Origin: JBDRHL01 sp043816955
Lineage (GTDB): Bacteria > Planctomycetota > Phycisphaerae > Sedimentisphaerales > CAYZTY01
Direction: 5' to 3'
DNA length: 17,296 nucleotides
Assembly (NCBI GenBank): GCA_043816955.1
Contig: JBDRHL010000127.1
Location: 1 to 17,296, forward strand
A program made the translations under genes and the position numbers. The notes beneath the pieces are model-generated. The model did no database searches, was not told the DNA's origin, and was given only the letters and a program-made list of their open reading frames with translations. Shown piece after piece: positions 7,635-14,660 of the stretch (position 1 is its first letter; the number at the start of each line of letters is the position of its first letter).

Positions 7635-8204
7635 ATGAATTTGAGGCAAATTGCATGTTTGATGGTTACACTGGCGCTGAGCTTCAGTGCAGGCGCTTTG
7701 ACTTACGATTTGGGAATTGAATATGGAGCCGGTGTTCCTAATGGAGCAAATTCGATGACCTTTGTAATTGATTTCGGCCTTGAAAGCTATGCATTCGAGT
7801 ACAAATGGAACGGTGAAATGACAGGATGGGACGCCCTTGATTCGATTGATCTGGCAGGCGCGGTGGATGTTAACGCGACGTACTGGGGCTCCGAGTGGGG
7901 GTATTTCGTTAACGATTTGGGTTATTTGACCGCCGAGAAGTTCGATTACGGATTATACCAGAATGTCGGTTGGCATTATTATGGCAGTGCAGACGGCCAG
8001 AACTGGGTTCTTAATCCGGGAGTCTCTTCACGACAGCTAAGTGATGGTGTGTGGGATTGCTTTGTGTGGACAAACTACGATGAGTGGTGGAGTCCTCTTC
8101 GCGGTCCTGGTGGAGTGCCGGTCCCTGAACCGGTGAGCTTGTCAATTTTAGGTATCGCGGCAATAGCGCTTCGGAGTCGCAAGGAATTGAAGGACAGAGC
8201 CTGA
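7635..8204 (+). CDS. PEP-CTERM surface protein, transcobalamin C-terminal/DUF4430-like, B12-riboswitch controlled
   Basis: An exported 189-aa protein. A signal peptide (1-20, cleavage probably after SAGA) leads to a beta-rich, aromatic domain, and the C-terminus is a PEP-CTERM sorting signal: V163-P-E-P166, a hydrophobic stretch (167-179) and a basic tail (RSRKELKDR). Such proteins are processed by an exosortase encoded elsewhere. The domain pattern SYAFEYKWNG, WDALDSID, GYFVNDLGYL, GWHYY-DGQNW and LSDGVWDCFVW resembles the small C-terminal domain of transcobalamin/intrinsic factor (DUF4430), which closes over B12; this assignment is by eye. Being the first gene after a cobalamin riboswitch agrees with it. 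ATG 7635 is chosen over in-frame GTG 7629 because GAGGAG (7624-7629) is correctly spaced only for the ATG. Anchored capture of corrinoids is an inference. Confidence 0.7.
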   Translation: MNLRQIACLMVTLALSFSAGALTYDLGIEYGAGVPNGANSMTFVIDFGLESYAFEYKWNGEMTGWDALDSIDLAGAVDVNATYWGSEWGYFVNDLGYLTAEKFDYGLYQNVGWHYYGSADGQNWVLNPGVSSRQLSDGVWDCFVWTNYDEWWSPLRGPGGVPVPEPVSLSILGIAAIALRSRKELKDRA

Positions 8205-8225
8205 AAATACTTTACCTCAATAACC

Positions 8226-8253
8226 GGGTGGGATGGACCTGTCCATCCCACCC
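8226..8253 (+). repeat. Perfect inverted repeat between the two surface-protein genes
   Basis: GGGTGGGATGGAC (8226-8238) and its exact reverse complement (8241-8253) form a stem of 12-13 bp with a very small loop. No T-run follows, so it is unlikely to be an efficient intrinsic terminator. It lies 22 nt after one stop and 17 nt before the next start, where it may stabilise or process the upstream message so that the two genes are expressed at different levels. Confidence 0.75.
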
Positions 8254-8270
8254 ATAATTAGGACAGGCAA

Positions 8271-9179
8271 GTGATACCCATTATGAAGCGGCATGTTAGT
8301 TTGATGGTTTGTTGTCTTGCGTTGAGTACAGCTCCTGCAGTATACTCATATGACGCTAATGATTTTGCGGTTTTTGTTGTTGACTATACCGAGGGAGTCG
8401 GCGCCGGCAGTTATAATAATCCGTACGCAGCCCTTGGTCGTCCTGCATTGATATCCGGAGGTGATTATCCGAATATGGAAGTTGTTGTTCCGGTTTTTCA
8501 GCCATGGCTTCCGGATGAGGTTGTCAGAATAGGGCAGGGCGGTCAGTTGACATTAAAATTCAATCATCCGGTTGAAAATGACGAAAATAACCTGTATGGG
8601 ATAGATTTTATAATGTTCGGCAATGCATTTATGGTTATCGGCGGCGGCGGATACTGGGAGTACGGCAATCCCGAGGGAACGGTTGTAGCGGGAACGATAG
8701 CAGCGGAGAAAGGTTTAGTGGCAGTAAGTCAGGACGGGATAAGCTGGTATATGTACGATGCGAATACAGGACCGTGGGCGGATGATTTTGCTTCAACAGC
8801 GGCGTATGAATGGGACGAGGCTAACGATGTCTGGGCTGAAGAGCTTGATCCAACAAGGCCGGTTGATCCGAACCTGACGGCAGAAACCCTGGCGGGAAAA
8901 AATGTCGCACAGCTCATCAATGAATATGACGGTTCTGCGGGGGGCACGGGTTTCGATATAAGTATATTCGGACTGGATTGGATTCAATACGTGCGTATAT
9001 TGGACGATCCAAACAGCGGTGTTAGCACCGAGATTGATGCGATCAGTGACGTGAGCAGTTGTGGCGACTATAAACATCCGTATCCGACAGGGGATATTAA
9101 CCACGACTGCAGAGTAGATATGTATGATTTTGCTTTACTTTGTGGAAACTGGCTGGAGTGCAATTGGCAATGCGAGTAG
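8271..9179 (+). CDS. Secreted surface protein with C-terminal dockerin-like repeat, probable B12-regulated partner
   Basis: A 302-aa exported protein. A signal peptide covers about residues 1-26 (cleavage near VYS). The body carries the motifs N50-PYAALGRP, VVRIGQGGQLTLKFNHPV (85-101), YGIDFIMFGNAF (109-120), GLVAVSQDGISWY (148-160) and GTGFDISIFGLDWIQYVRI (225-243). I recall this pattern from surface proteins near B12-regulated loci, but no function is established. It ends with a single dockerin-like calcium loop, G274-D-I-N-H-D-C-R-V-D-M-Y-D-F. Five cysteines (C264, 280, 291, 297, 301) suggest disulphides. GTG 8271 has AGGACAGG upstream; ATG 8283 is an alternative without a ribosome-binding site, and both keep the signal peptide. 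It follows the PEP-CTERM gene by 66 bp and its stop codon lies within the target duplication of the IS. Confidence 0.7.
   Translation: MIPIMKRHVSLMVCCLALSTAPAVYSYDANDFAVFVVDYTEGVGAGSYNNPYAALGRPALISGGDYPNMEVVVPVFQPWLPDEVVRIGQGGQLTLKFNHPVENDENNLYGIDFIMFGNAFMVIGGGGYWEYGNPEGTVVAGTIAAEKGLVAVSQDGISWYMYDANTGPWADDFASTAAYEWDEANDVWAEELDPTRPVDPNLTAETLAGKNVAQLINEYDGSAGGTGFDISIFGLDWIQYVRILDDPNSGVSTEIDAISDVSSCGDYKHPYPTGDINHDCRVDMYDFALLCGNWLECNWQCE
9175..9179. repeat. Left copy of target-site duplication (AGTAG)
   Basis: AGTAG here is repeated at 10694-10698 on the far side of the IS. Depending on which terminal base belongs to the element, the duplication is 5 bp (AGTAG) or 4 bp (GTAG). The last three bases are the TAG stop of the dockerin-type gene. 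Confidence 0.6.
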
Positions 9180-9180
9180 C

Positions 9181-9195
9181 TGTACTGTGTAATTT
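9181..9195 (+). repeat. Left terminal inverted repeat of the IS
   Basis: TGTACTGTGTAATTT is the exact reverse complement of 10679-10693; after one mismatch the next three bases (ATT) also match. Confidence 0.88.
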
Positions 9196-9228
9196 TATTA
9201 AAGATATTTAAGTCATTTATACGACTAA

Positions 9229-9257
9229 CTTTCCATGGGGATAGTCCCATTGGAAAG
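9229..9257 (+). promoter_or_regulatory. Hairpin overlapping the transposase ribosome-binding site
   Basis: CTTTCCA (9229-9235) pairs with TGGAAAG (9251-9257). The stem continues, after one bulged base, through TGGG (9236-9239) with CCCA (9246-9249). The 3' arm includes part of the AAAGGA ribosome-binding site at 9254-9259. In IS10 and IS50 a similar structure blocks translation of messages entering from outside the element; the same role is inferred here. Confidence 0.5.
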
Positions 9258-9265
9258 GAACTGCC

Positions 9266-10642
9266 ATGGAGCGACGATTTGAAGTACGAAAACAGGAAAT
9301 TCTTAAAGAGGCTGATATCAAGCCACAGGTTGTCAATGGTATGCTGAAACGATTGGAACAATTTGTCCAGCCTTTTATAACTTCTTTCGGCAGACGCGAG
9401 CCAAAAAAGAATGCTCAGATGTACATATGCGGCCTTCTGTCTGATCTGGAAAGAAAGAATATCGAGTCGATTGCCTATCGCTACGACAGAAGCCGAGAAG
9501 CGCTTCAGAAATTCATAGGCACAGCACCCTGGGATTATCAGCCATTGCAGCAGGAACTGGTAAAACAAATAGGTATCGAAATCGGCGAAGAGGATGGTGT
9601 TATTGTCTTTGACCCATCGGGGCATAAGAAATGCGGCAACAATTCGGTGGGTGTACAACGACAATGGCTTGGTCGCCTTGGCGAAGTTGACAATGGGCAG
9701 GTGGGGGTTTACATGGGCTATGCTTCTCGTAAAGAGCATGGCTTGGTAGATGAGCGATTGTATCTTCCGAAAAAGTGGGCTAATAATAAAGCTCGTAGAA
9801 AAAAATGCGGTGTGCCGAAACATATTCGTTATCAAACTCGTCATGCATTGGCTTTGAATATGCTTAAAAAGAATGGCGGGTATCTGCCTCATTGCTGGAT
9901 AGCCGGAGATGATGAAATGGGCCGTTCGAGTGGTTTTAGAAGGGATTTGCGGGGTTTGGATGAACAATATCTTTTGGCGGTTCCAAGCAATACCTATATC
10001 CGCGACCTTGAGAGTGAACCTCCTGCCTATGGAGGCAGAGGCCAACCTCCCAAACAACCTTTTCAGCGAGTTGATAGATGGCATAATGCATTGAAGGATA
10101 AAACCTGGACGAAGATTGATGTTCGAGACGGAGAAAAAGGGCCACTTGCCATCGAGATTGTTACTTGTCGTGTTGTTGCTCGAACGGAACGGAGTTGCCA
10201 TGATCCTGCAGAAGAACTTCTGGTAGTGACACGCTCTGTTGATGATAAGGGCAAAGTTAAGTATGACTACTATCTTTCCAATGCACCTGTTGATACTCCT
10301 CTGGAAGAATTGGCACGAGTTGTCAAGGCTGAGCATCGCATAGAGGACTGTCTTAAGCGAGCCAAGAGTGAAGCCGGGCTTTCGGATTATGAAGTTCGCA
10401 CATGGGCAGGCTGGCATCATCATCAGATACTCTCACTTATTGCATTATGGTTTTTGATACTGGAAACACGTCGGGGGGAAAAAATATACCCCGGCACTGA
10501 CGGTTCCACAGGTTCGGATTATATTGTACGTGCTGCTGCGTCAGGGATGCGACCGCAGATATCCCGGCTGGGCGAGACGCTATATAAGACGAAAAAGCAA
10601 ACGGCGAGAGCTGGCTCGATTTTATCATTACAAGCGACATAA
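9266..10642 (+). CDS. IS701-family (DDE_5) transposase, frame altered at the C-terminus
   Basis: Catalyses cut-and-paste movement of the surrounding IS. Family motifs: catalytic D116 in FDPSGHKK; the N-S-V-G-V-Q-R-Q-W-L-G segment (126-136) with G-E-V-D-N-G-Q-V following; RLYLPKKWANNKARRKKCGVP (164-184); D215 in IAGDDEMG; and E360 in AEHRIEDCLKRAKSEAGLSDYEVRTW. The start ATG 9266 has AAAGGA 6 nt upstream. From about residue 404, just after ETRRG, the reading frame departs from the family: the last ~55 residues look foreign, while a typical family C-terminus is encoded in another frame from 10473 to 10679. A single extra base in the G6A6 run at 10473-10484 explains this. The catalytic triad lies upstream, so a protein could be made, but activity is doubtful unless frameshifting or transcript slippage restores the end. 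Confidence 0.85.
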   Translation: MERRFEVRKQEILKEADIKPQVVNGMLKRLEQFVQPFITSFGRREPKKNAQMYICGLLSDLERKNIESIAYRYDRSREALQKFIGTAPWDYQPLQQELVKQIGIEIGEEDGVIVFDPSGHKKCGNNSVGVQRQWLGRLGEVDNGQVGVYMGYASRKEHGLVDERLYLPKKWANNKARRKKCGVPKHIRYQTRHALALNMLKKNGGYLPHCWIAGDDEMGRSSGFRRDLRGLDEQYLLAVPSNTYIRDLESEPPAYGGRGQPPKQPFQRVDRWHNALKDKTWTKIDVRDGEKGPLAIEIVTCRVVARTERSCHDPAEELLVVTRSVDDKGKVKYDYYLSNAPVDTPLEELARVVKAEHRIEDCLKRAKSEAGLSDYEVRTWAGWHHHQILSLIALWFLILETRRGEKIYPGTDGSTGSDYIVRAAASGMRPQISRLGETLYKTKKQTARAGSILSLQAT

Positions 10643-10679
10643 GTTATTGGCTCCTCTAAGAGTTAAAGAACGAAAATGA
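10473..10679 (+). other. Out-of-phase 3' end of the transposase gene
   Basis: Read one base later than the main frame, this stretch encodes K-K-Y-T-P-A-L-T-V-P-Q-V-R and ends R-E-L-A-R-F-Y-H-Y-K-R-H-K followed by APLRVKERK and a TGA at 10677-10679. That fits a natural transposase end, and the stop falls just at the right inverted repeat, as expected for a compact IS. The junction is a run of six G and six A (10473-10484). Confidence 0.7.
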
Positions 10680-10693
10680 AATTACACAGTACA
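10679..10693 (-). repeat. Right terminal inverted repeat of the IS
   Basis: AAATTACACAGTACA is the exact reverse complement of the left repeat at 9181-9195. The TGA of the out-of-phase transposase end shares its last base with this repeat. Confidence 0.88.
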
Positions 10694-10698
10694 AGTAG
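10694..10698. repeat. Right copy of target-site duplication (AGTAG)
   Basis: This matches 9175-9179 on the left side of the IS. It now lies directly before the pseudopilin start and, as AGTAGG, may serve as its ribosome-binding site. Confidence 0.6.
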
Positions 10699-10700
10699 GT

Positions 10701-11540
10701 ATGATGCAAAAAAAAGCTTTTACGTTGGTGGAACTGCTGGTTGTCTGCGCGGTAATAACAGTACTTCTGGCGGTTCTTGTGCCTGTGCTTGGTAAGTCAA
10801 GGCAGATAGGGCAGCGGCTGGTTTGTATGAGCAATCTTCGCCAGATGGTGGTAGCGGCGCAGACATATGCCTTGTCCAGCAATGATTATTTCCCGCTCGT
10901 GCAGGATGTTACGGTGTACACGTATGCATCTGCCAAAAATGACTGTCTGCTAATGGTGCAGAATGATCCGCCTGTTATCCGCGAACAGATAAAGTATGAA
11001 CGTGTCTGGGACTTTGTCACGGTAACAAATCTGGCTGATGGGACCAGGACATTCAAACCCGGCATATTGTGGCAGGGAGATTCATCTCTGGAGATACAGC
11101 AGTGTCCGGGTTACAAAGGAGCAGACAACTGGGGCGGACAGCCTTTCACTGGTTATAATTACAATGCAAGCTATATTGGCGGGCACTGTTGGGAAAACCC
11201 CTGGACAAAAGACCGTTTTGCGGTGCAGTCGGCAAGGGCGACACAGGTCAAAAGGCCTTGCGAGTGTGCGGTTTTTGGCGACGGCCAGTATATAAGTGGC
11301 GCAAACAAATTCATGCGATCACCATTTCCGGGAAACCTTGATAAAGATTTCGGTGCTTCAAACAGATGGGCAGGAACACAAGGTTACCGGCATCTTGGCG
11401 CAACAAATGTAGGGTGGGCTGACGGCAGCAGCAAGACGATTCGCGCATGCTATACCGACACAGCCAGAGCAGAGCGGTCGTATATTGCCAAAGGTACGGG
11501 ATTTCTATCGATGGATAACAGCGCATATGACCTGGAATAA
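10701..11540 (+). CDS. Prepilin-like secreted protein with H-x9-D-G motif
   Basis: A type II secretion/type IV pilus-like pseudopilin of the planctomycete kind, 279 aa. The N-terminus KKA6-F7-TLVE11-LLVV is a prepilin peptidase site with Ala rather than the usual Gly at -1 and the conserved Glu at +5, followed by a hydrophobic helix to about residue 31. A short region SNLRQMVVAAQTYA (44-57) is typical of this family. The C-terminal half carries the H231-LGATNVGWA-D241-G signature; cysteines at 135, 163, 187 and 189 may form disulphides. Start is ATG 10701; ATG 10704 is equally possible. Before the IS arrived this ATG lay 2 nt after the stop of the dockerin-type gene, so it is inferred to be the third gene of the B12-riboswitch operon. 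What it does there is unknown. Confidence 0.85.
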   Translation: MMQKKAFTLVELLVVCAVITVLLAVLVPVLGKSRQIGQRLVCMSNLRQMVVAAQTYALSSNDYFPLVQDVTVYTYASAKNDCLLMVQNDPPVIREQIKYERVWDFVTVTNLADGTRTFKPGILWQGDSSLEIQQCPGYKGADNWGGQPFTGYNYNASYIGGHCWENPWTKDRFAVQSARATQVKRPCECAVFGDGQYISGANKFMRSPFPGNLDKDFGASNRWAGTQGYRHLGATNVGWADGSSKTIRACYTDTARAERSYIAKGTGFLSMDNSAYDLE

Positions 11541-11588
11541 TTGACAGGTGTGCTTGTATAAATAGGTGCATCTTTAAGTCCAGGCGTA

Positions 11589-11594
11589 TATAAT
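11589..11594 (+). promoter_or_regulatory. -10 element very close to the comF start
   Basis: A perfect TATAAT ends 8 bases before GTG 11603, which would place transcription initiation at about 11601. The -35 region is weak (GTGCAT near 11566). A TTGACA at 11541 is too far away to pair with it. If real, the comF message is essentially leaderless. Confidence 0.4.
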
Positions 11595-11602
11595 ACAGTG
11601 CT

Positions 11603-12367
11603 GTGAAAAAGATCAGATTACAGCCTGTGCAGAAAACTGCGGAATATTTTTTGCAGGGTCTGAACCATCTGCTTTGGCCTGCTGTTTGCTGTAACTGCGG
11701 CGATTTGATAAGCGAGACGAACCAGGGTCTTTGTAGAATATGCTGGAATGAGCTTTTATTGTGCACAGCAGGTGACTACTGTGTTCGCTGCGGAAGGGAC
11801 GCGAGCAGGTACGCCCAATTTTCAGGGGGCTGTGTAAATTGTAGTGATGAGGATATTTATTTCGACGAAATAGCCCGCGCCGGTATATACAGCAAAGCGC
11901 TTGCAGAGATGATATTATCGTTTAAGCTGCGCGACCGTCTGGGCCTTACAGGGCTTATGGCCTTTCTTGCTGATTCGGCGCTTCAGGGAAGCTCTTTTCT
12001 CGCTGATGTTGATATGTTCGAGCCTGTGCCGATTCATTGGAGGAGACGCTTACTTCGCGGTTACAACCAGGCAGCGGTTATCGCAGAGCAAATGAAATGT
12101 ATCGATGGGCGGTTAAGCGCTGATCTGGTTCGCATTCGGGCTACCAGGAAGCAGGTGAGTGTAAGCCTCAAAGACAGGCAAGCCAATGTAGCAGGTGCTT
12201 TTGCTGTTCGACGTGGGCACAAATACGCCGGCAGAAATGTTTGTTTGATCGATGACATCAAAACAAGTGGCGCTACTCTGAACGAATGCGCAAAGACTTT
12301 GAAGCAGGCCGGGACACATAAGGTATATGCGCTCGTGCTGGCAGTTGCCGGGCAGGTGACGGACTAA
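11603..12367 (+). CDS. comF: ComF-family phosphoribosyltransferase-like protein
   Basis: ComF is needed for DNA uptake in naturally competent bacteria and is also found widely in non-competent ones; the exact reaction is unsettled. The 254-aa protein has the family's N-terminal zinc-binding cysteines as four pairs (C29/C32, C44/C47, C60/C63, C77/C80). The phosphoribosyltransferase domain follows, with PVPIHWRRRLLRGYNQA (141-157), the ComF-typical R-A-T-R-K-Q-V-S-V-S-L-K-D-R-Q-A-N-V block (179-196) and the PRPP-binding loop I216-D-D-I-K-T-S-G-A-T. The GTG at 11603 is the first possible start and has no ribosome-binding site, fitting the very close TATAAT. It stands between the pseudopilin gene and murJ, 42 bp upstream of the latter, so the two may be co-transcribed. 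Confidence 0.9.
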   Translation: MKKIRLQPVQKTAEYFLQGLNHLLWPAVCCNCGDLISETNQGLCRICWNELLLCTAGDYCVRCGRDASRYAQFSGGCVNCSDEDIYFDEIARAGIYSKALAEMILSFKLRDRLGLTGLMAFLADSALQGSSFLADVDMFEPVPIHWRRRLLRGYNQAAVIAEQMKCIDGRLSADLVRIRATRKQVSVSLKDRQANVAGAFAVRRGHKYAGRNVCLIDDIKTSGATLNECAKTLKQAGTHKVYALVLAVAGQVTD

Positions 12368-12409
12368 TCTATTTGCAAAAAAAATCCCCTGAAGTTATAA
12401 ACGAAGCGT

Positions 12410-13987
12410 ATGGTAAAAGGCTTTAGACAGATTGCATTTTTAACGGCACTGAGCAGAATCTTCGGTATGATCAGAGATGTTTGCTTTGCGTACTTCCTTG
12501 GTGCCGGTGGTCTGATGGATGCCTGGTCTATCGCATTTAAGATACCTAACCTTGCAAGGCGCCTTTTTGGGGAAGGGGCAGCTTCGGCGTCTTTGATACC
12601 GGTTTATAGCGAAGAGCTTGAAAAGGATCCTGAAAAGGCCGCTAGGCTGGCTAATACGGTCGTAACTGCAGTATTTATATTGCTTGTTCTTGTTGTGCTG
12701 CTGGGGTGGATCAGCATGGGGCTTTACAGATACTTTTCTGTGACGACTGCCGAGACGAGACTGGTGTTGTCACTCAGTTCGGTGATGCTTCCTTATATGG
12801 TTCTGGTTTGTACAGTTGCCATTCTGGCGGGTATCCTGAATGTTCACCGGCATTTCGCAGCGCCTGCAGCGGCACCGATACTTCTGAATGTTTTCATTAT
12901 CGGCAGCCTTGTACTAACCGGGTGGTTACTGAACGTGCCGCCCGATCAAAGGGTTTTTTATGTTGCTGCCGCTGTTCTTATGGCAGGTCTTGCTCAGGTG
13001 GCTTTGCAGTTGTGGCCGTTACGGCAGAGTCGAATCTGCATACGGCCTGCATGGGACATTTATTCGCCCGGTTTTCAAAAGATTATTTGGCTTATGGGTC
13101 CGATGATTCTAGGCCTGACCGTTACACAAATAAATACTCTTGCTGATGATTTAATCGCGTACTGGCTTTCAGGATCACCGGAAAAGGGGCAGTTCTTCAC
13201 GTTTTTAGGCAAACAGATCGAATATCCTCTGTGGCGCGGCTCGGTCTCTCATCTTTATTACGCCCAGCGATTATATCAACTGCCGCTGGGAGTTTTCGGG
13301 ATATCGCTGGCGACCGCTGTCTTCCCTATGATGAGTTCAGCAGCCGCACGTAAAGATTTCAGTAGAGTAAGCGAGACGATCGGACTTGGTCTGCGCGGTG
13401 CGGTTTTTGTAGCTTTACCTGCAACAGTGGGTTTGATTCTGGTGTCGCGCCCCCTGGTTTCAGTTATGTTCGAACACGGCGGGCGGTTTATAGGCAGCGA
13501 CACGATAAAGACCAGTTGGACACTCTTGTTTTACTCACTTGGTCTGACGGGTTTTTTTTCCCAGCAAATTGTCACTCGGGCTTACTATTCGATGCAGGAT
13601 TCAGCCGTGCCTGCCCGCAGCGCAGTCGTGGCGGTTTTCGTGAATATTGCTCTGAATCTTGTACTTATCTGGTTTTTGGGTACCGGCGGACTTGCTCTTT
13701 CCACAGCAGTATGTTCATATCTTCAGGTGTTAATACTGCTGATTATGCTTCGACGTCGGCTGGGAAGACACATACTTAAAGGACTGGGAAGGGAAGTAGC
13801 GCAGTGTCTGATCGGCACGTTCGTGATGTCGGGTGCTGGGCTTGTGATTCTCCTGGTGCTGAAAAATTCGCCTGCTTTGGTAAAACTGATCGTGACAATA
13901 CCTTCTGCGGTGATTGTGTACTGGCTTTGCGCTAAGGCGTTTGGATCAGAGATGCTGCAGCGTGTCAGACCCACAAAAAACAATTAA
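12410..13987 (+). CDS. murJ: Lipid II flippase MurJ (MviN)
   Basis: Integral inner-membrane transporter that flips the peptidoglycan precursor lipid II outward. The 525-aa protein is hydrophobic throughout, with about 14 membrane segments. It begins with the MurJ signature: R16 and R22 in SRIFGMIRDV, D37 in LMDAW, and the K-I-P-N-L-A-R-R-L-F-G-E-G loop (44-56). The second half contains INTLADDLIAYWLS and the conserved LYQLPLGVFGISLATAVFP. The ATG at 12410 lacks a clear ribosome-binding site (only GAAG at about -7), suggesting coupling to comF or unusual initiation. Its presence indicates that this organism makes at least some peptidoglycan, in line with current understanding of planctomycete walls. 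Confidence 0.95.
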   Translation: MVKGFRQIAFLTALSRIFGMIRDVCFAYFLGAGGLMDAWSIAFKIPNLARRLFGEGAASASLIPVYSEELEKDPEKAARLANTVVTAVFILLVLVVLLGWISMGLYRYFSVTTAETRLVLSLSSVMLPYMVLVCTVAILAGILNVHRHFAAPAAAPILLNVFIIGSLVLTGWLLNVPPDQRVFYVAAAVLMAGLAQVALQLWPLRQSRICIRPAWDIYSPGFQKIIWLMGPMILGLTVTQINTLADDLIAYWLSGSPEKGQFFTFLGKQIEYPLWRGSVSHLYYAQRLYQLPLGVFGISLATAVFPMMSSAAARKDFSRVSETIGLGLRGAVFVALPATVGLILVSRPLVSVMFEHGGRFIGSDTIKTSWTLLFYSLGLTGFFSQQIVTRAYYSMQDSAVPARSAVVAVFVNIALNLVLIWFLGTGGLALSTAVCSYLQVLILLIMLRRRLGRHILKGLGREVAQCLIGTFVMSGAGLVILLVLKNSPALVKLIVTIPSAVIVYWLCAKAFGSEMLQRVRPTKNN

Positions 13988-14137
13988 ACAGGCCCCGAAG
14001 CCGGCACGTAGTAACTGGAGGATAAAAAGATTCGGGAACGTGAAATATTTTAAGATTCTCGGACGTTCATCACATAGGGGAATAAATGTTTTATGGTAAT
14101 GTAGGATTTAGGGTGTCTTATTAACCGGAGGTGTATT

Positions 14138-14599
14138 ATGGATGTTGTCGAGTTTTTGAAGAAGAATAATACCAAATATGAACTGCTGGAACACAAGTCC
14201 GTTTTTTCATCGCAGCGCATGGCTGCTGTCGAGCATGTCTCAGGAAAAACCGTTGCAAAGCCGGTAATTGTAAATGCCGATGGGACTTACTACATGTGTG
14301 TGCTTCCAGGATGCTACAAGATTGATCTGGAGGCATTAAGGAAGCAGATTGGCGCTGAGAAAGCTGATTTGGCTGATGAGAAAGAGATGGCCAGGCTATT
14401 TGAGGACTGTTCGCTCGGAGCTGAGCCGCCTTTCGGGAATTTATATGATATGACAACACTGATGGACAAGACGCTCGAAACGGACGAATACATAGTCTTC
14501 CAGGCTGGTACTCATGAAAAAGCATGCAGAATCCGGATGGATGATTATCTTTCTCTGGTTCAGCCGAAGATACTTGATTTCTGTTACCGCGGTTTCTAG
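14138..14599 (+). CDS. YbaK/ProRS-editing-domain deacylase
   Basis: A 153-aa stand-alone member of the YbaK/INS/ProX family, which hydrolyses wrongly charged aminoacyl-tRNA. Visible family features are the conserved lysine K41 in VAKPVIV, the G-A-E-P-P-F-G loop (94-100) and the late G-T-H-E-K-A-C-R-I strand (124-132). This short single-domain form is typical. Which tRNA is edited cannot be told from the sequence. The start ATG 14138 has GGAGG at 14127-14131, 6 nt upstream. It is preceded by a 150-bp gap after murJ in which I see only an imperfect direct repeat (AGATTCGGGAACGT / AGATTCTCGGACGT, near 14028 and 14053) and no convincing promoter. Confidence 0.85.
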   Translation: MDVVEFLKKNNTKYELLEHKSVFSSQRMAAVEHVSGKTVAKPVIVNADGTYYMCVLPGCYKIDLEALRKQIGAEKADLADEKEMARLFEDCSLGAEPPFGNLYDMTTLMDKTLETDEYIVFQAGTHEKACRIRMDDYLSLVQPKILDFCYRGF

Positions 14600-14660
14600 C
14601 CGTCCGATCTGTCCGAGCAGGCTTAAAATGGTATGTTATTGAAGTTGTCGGAGAGCTTAA

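Larger units (their letters stand above)
9180..10694 (+). mobile_element. IS701-like insertion sequence, about 1.5 kb
   Basis: The element has 15-bp perfect terminal inverted repeats (9181-9195 and 10679-10693) extending to 18 of 19 bases, short direct repeats of the target outside, and a single DDE transposase gene reading left to right. Exact ends are uncertain by one base because the target duplication can be read as 4 or 5 bp. It separates two genes that would otherwise be nearly contiguous. The perfect repeats and intact duplication suggest a fairly recent insertion, although the transposase frame is broken near its 3' end. Confidence 0.88.

Noticed and set aside
9068..10423. Long minus-strand frame (451 codons) across the IS
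   Set aside because: It is antisense to the transposase, whose motifs and inverted repeats are unmistakable, and its translation shows no recognisable domain.
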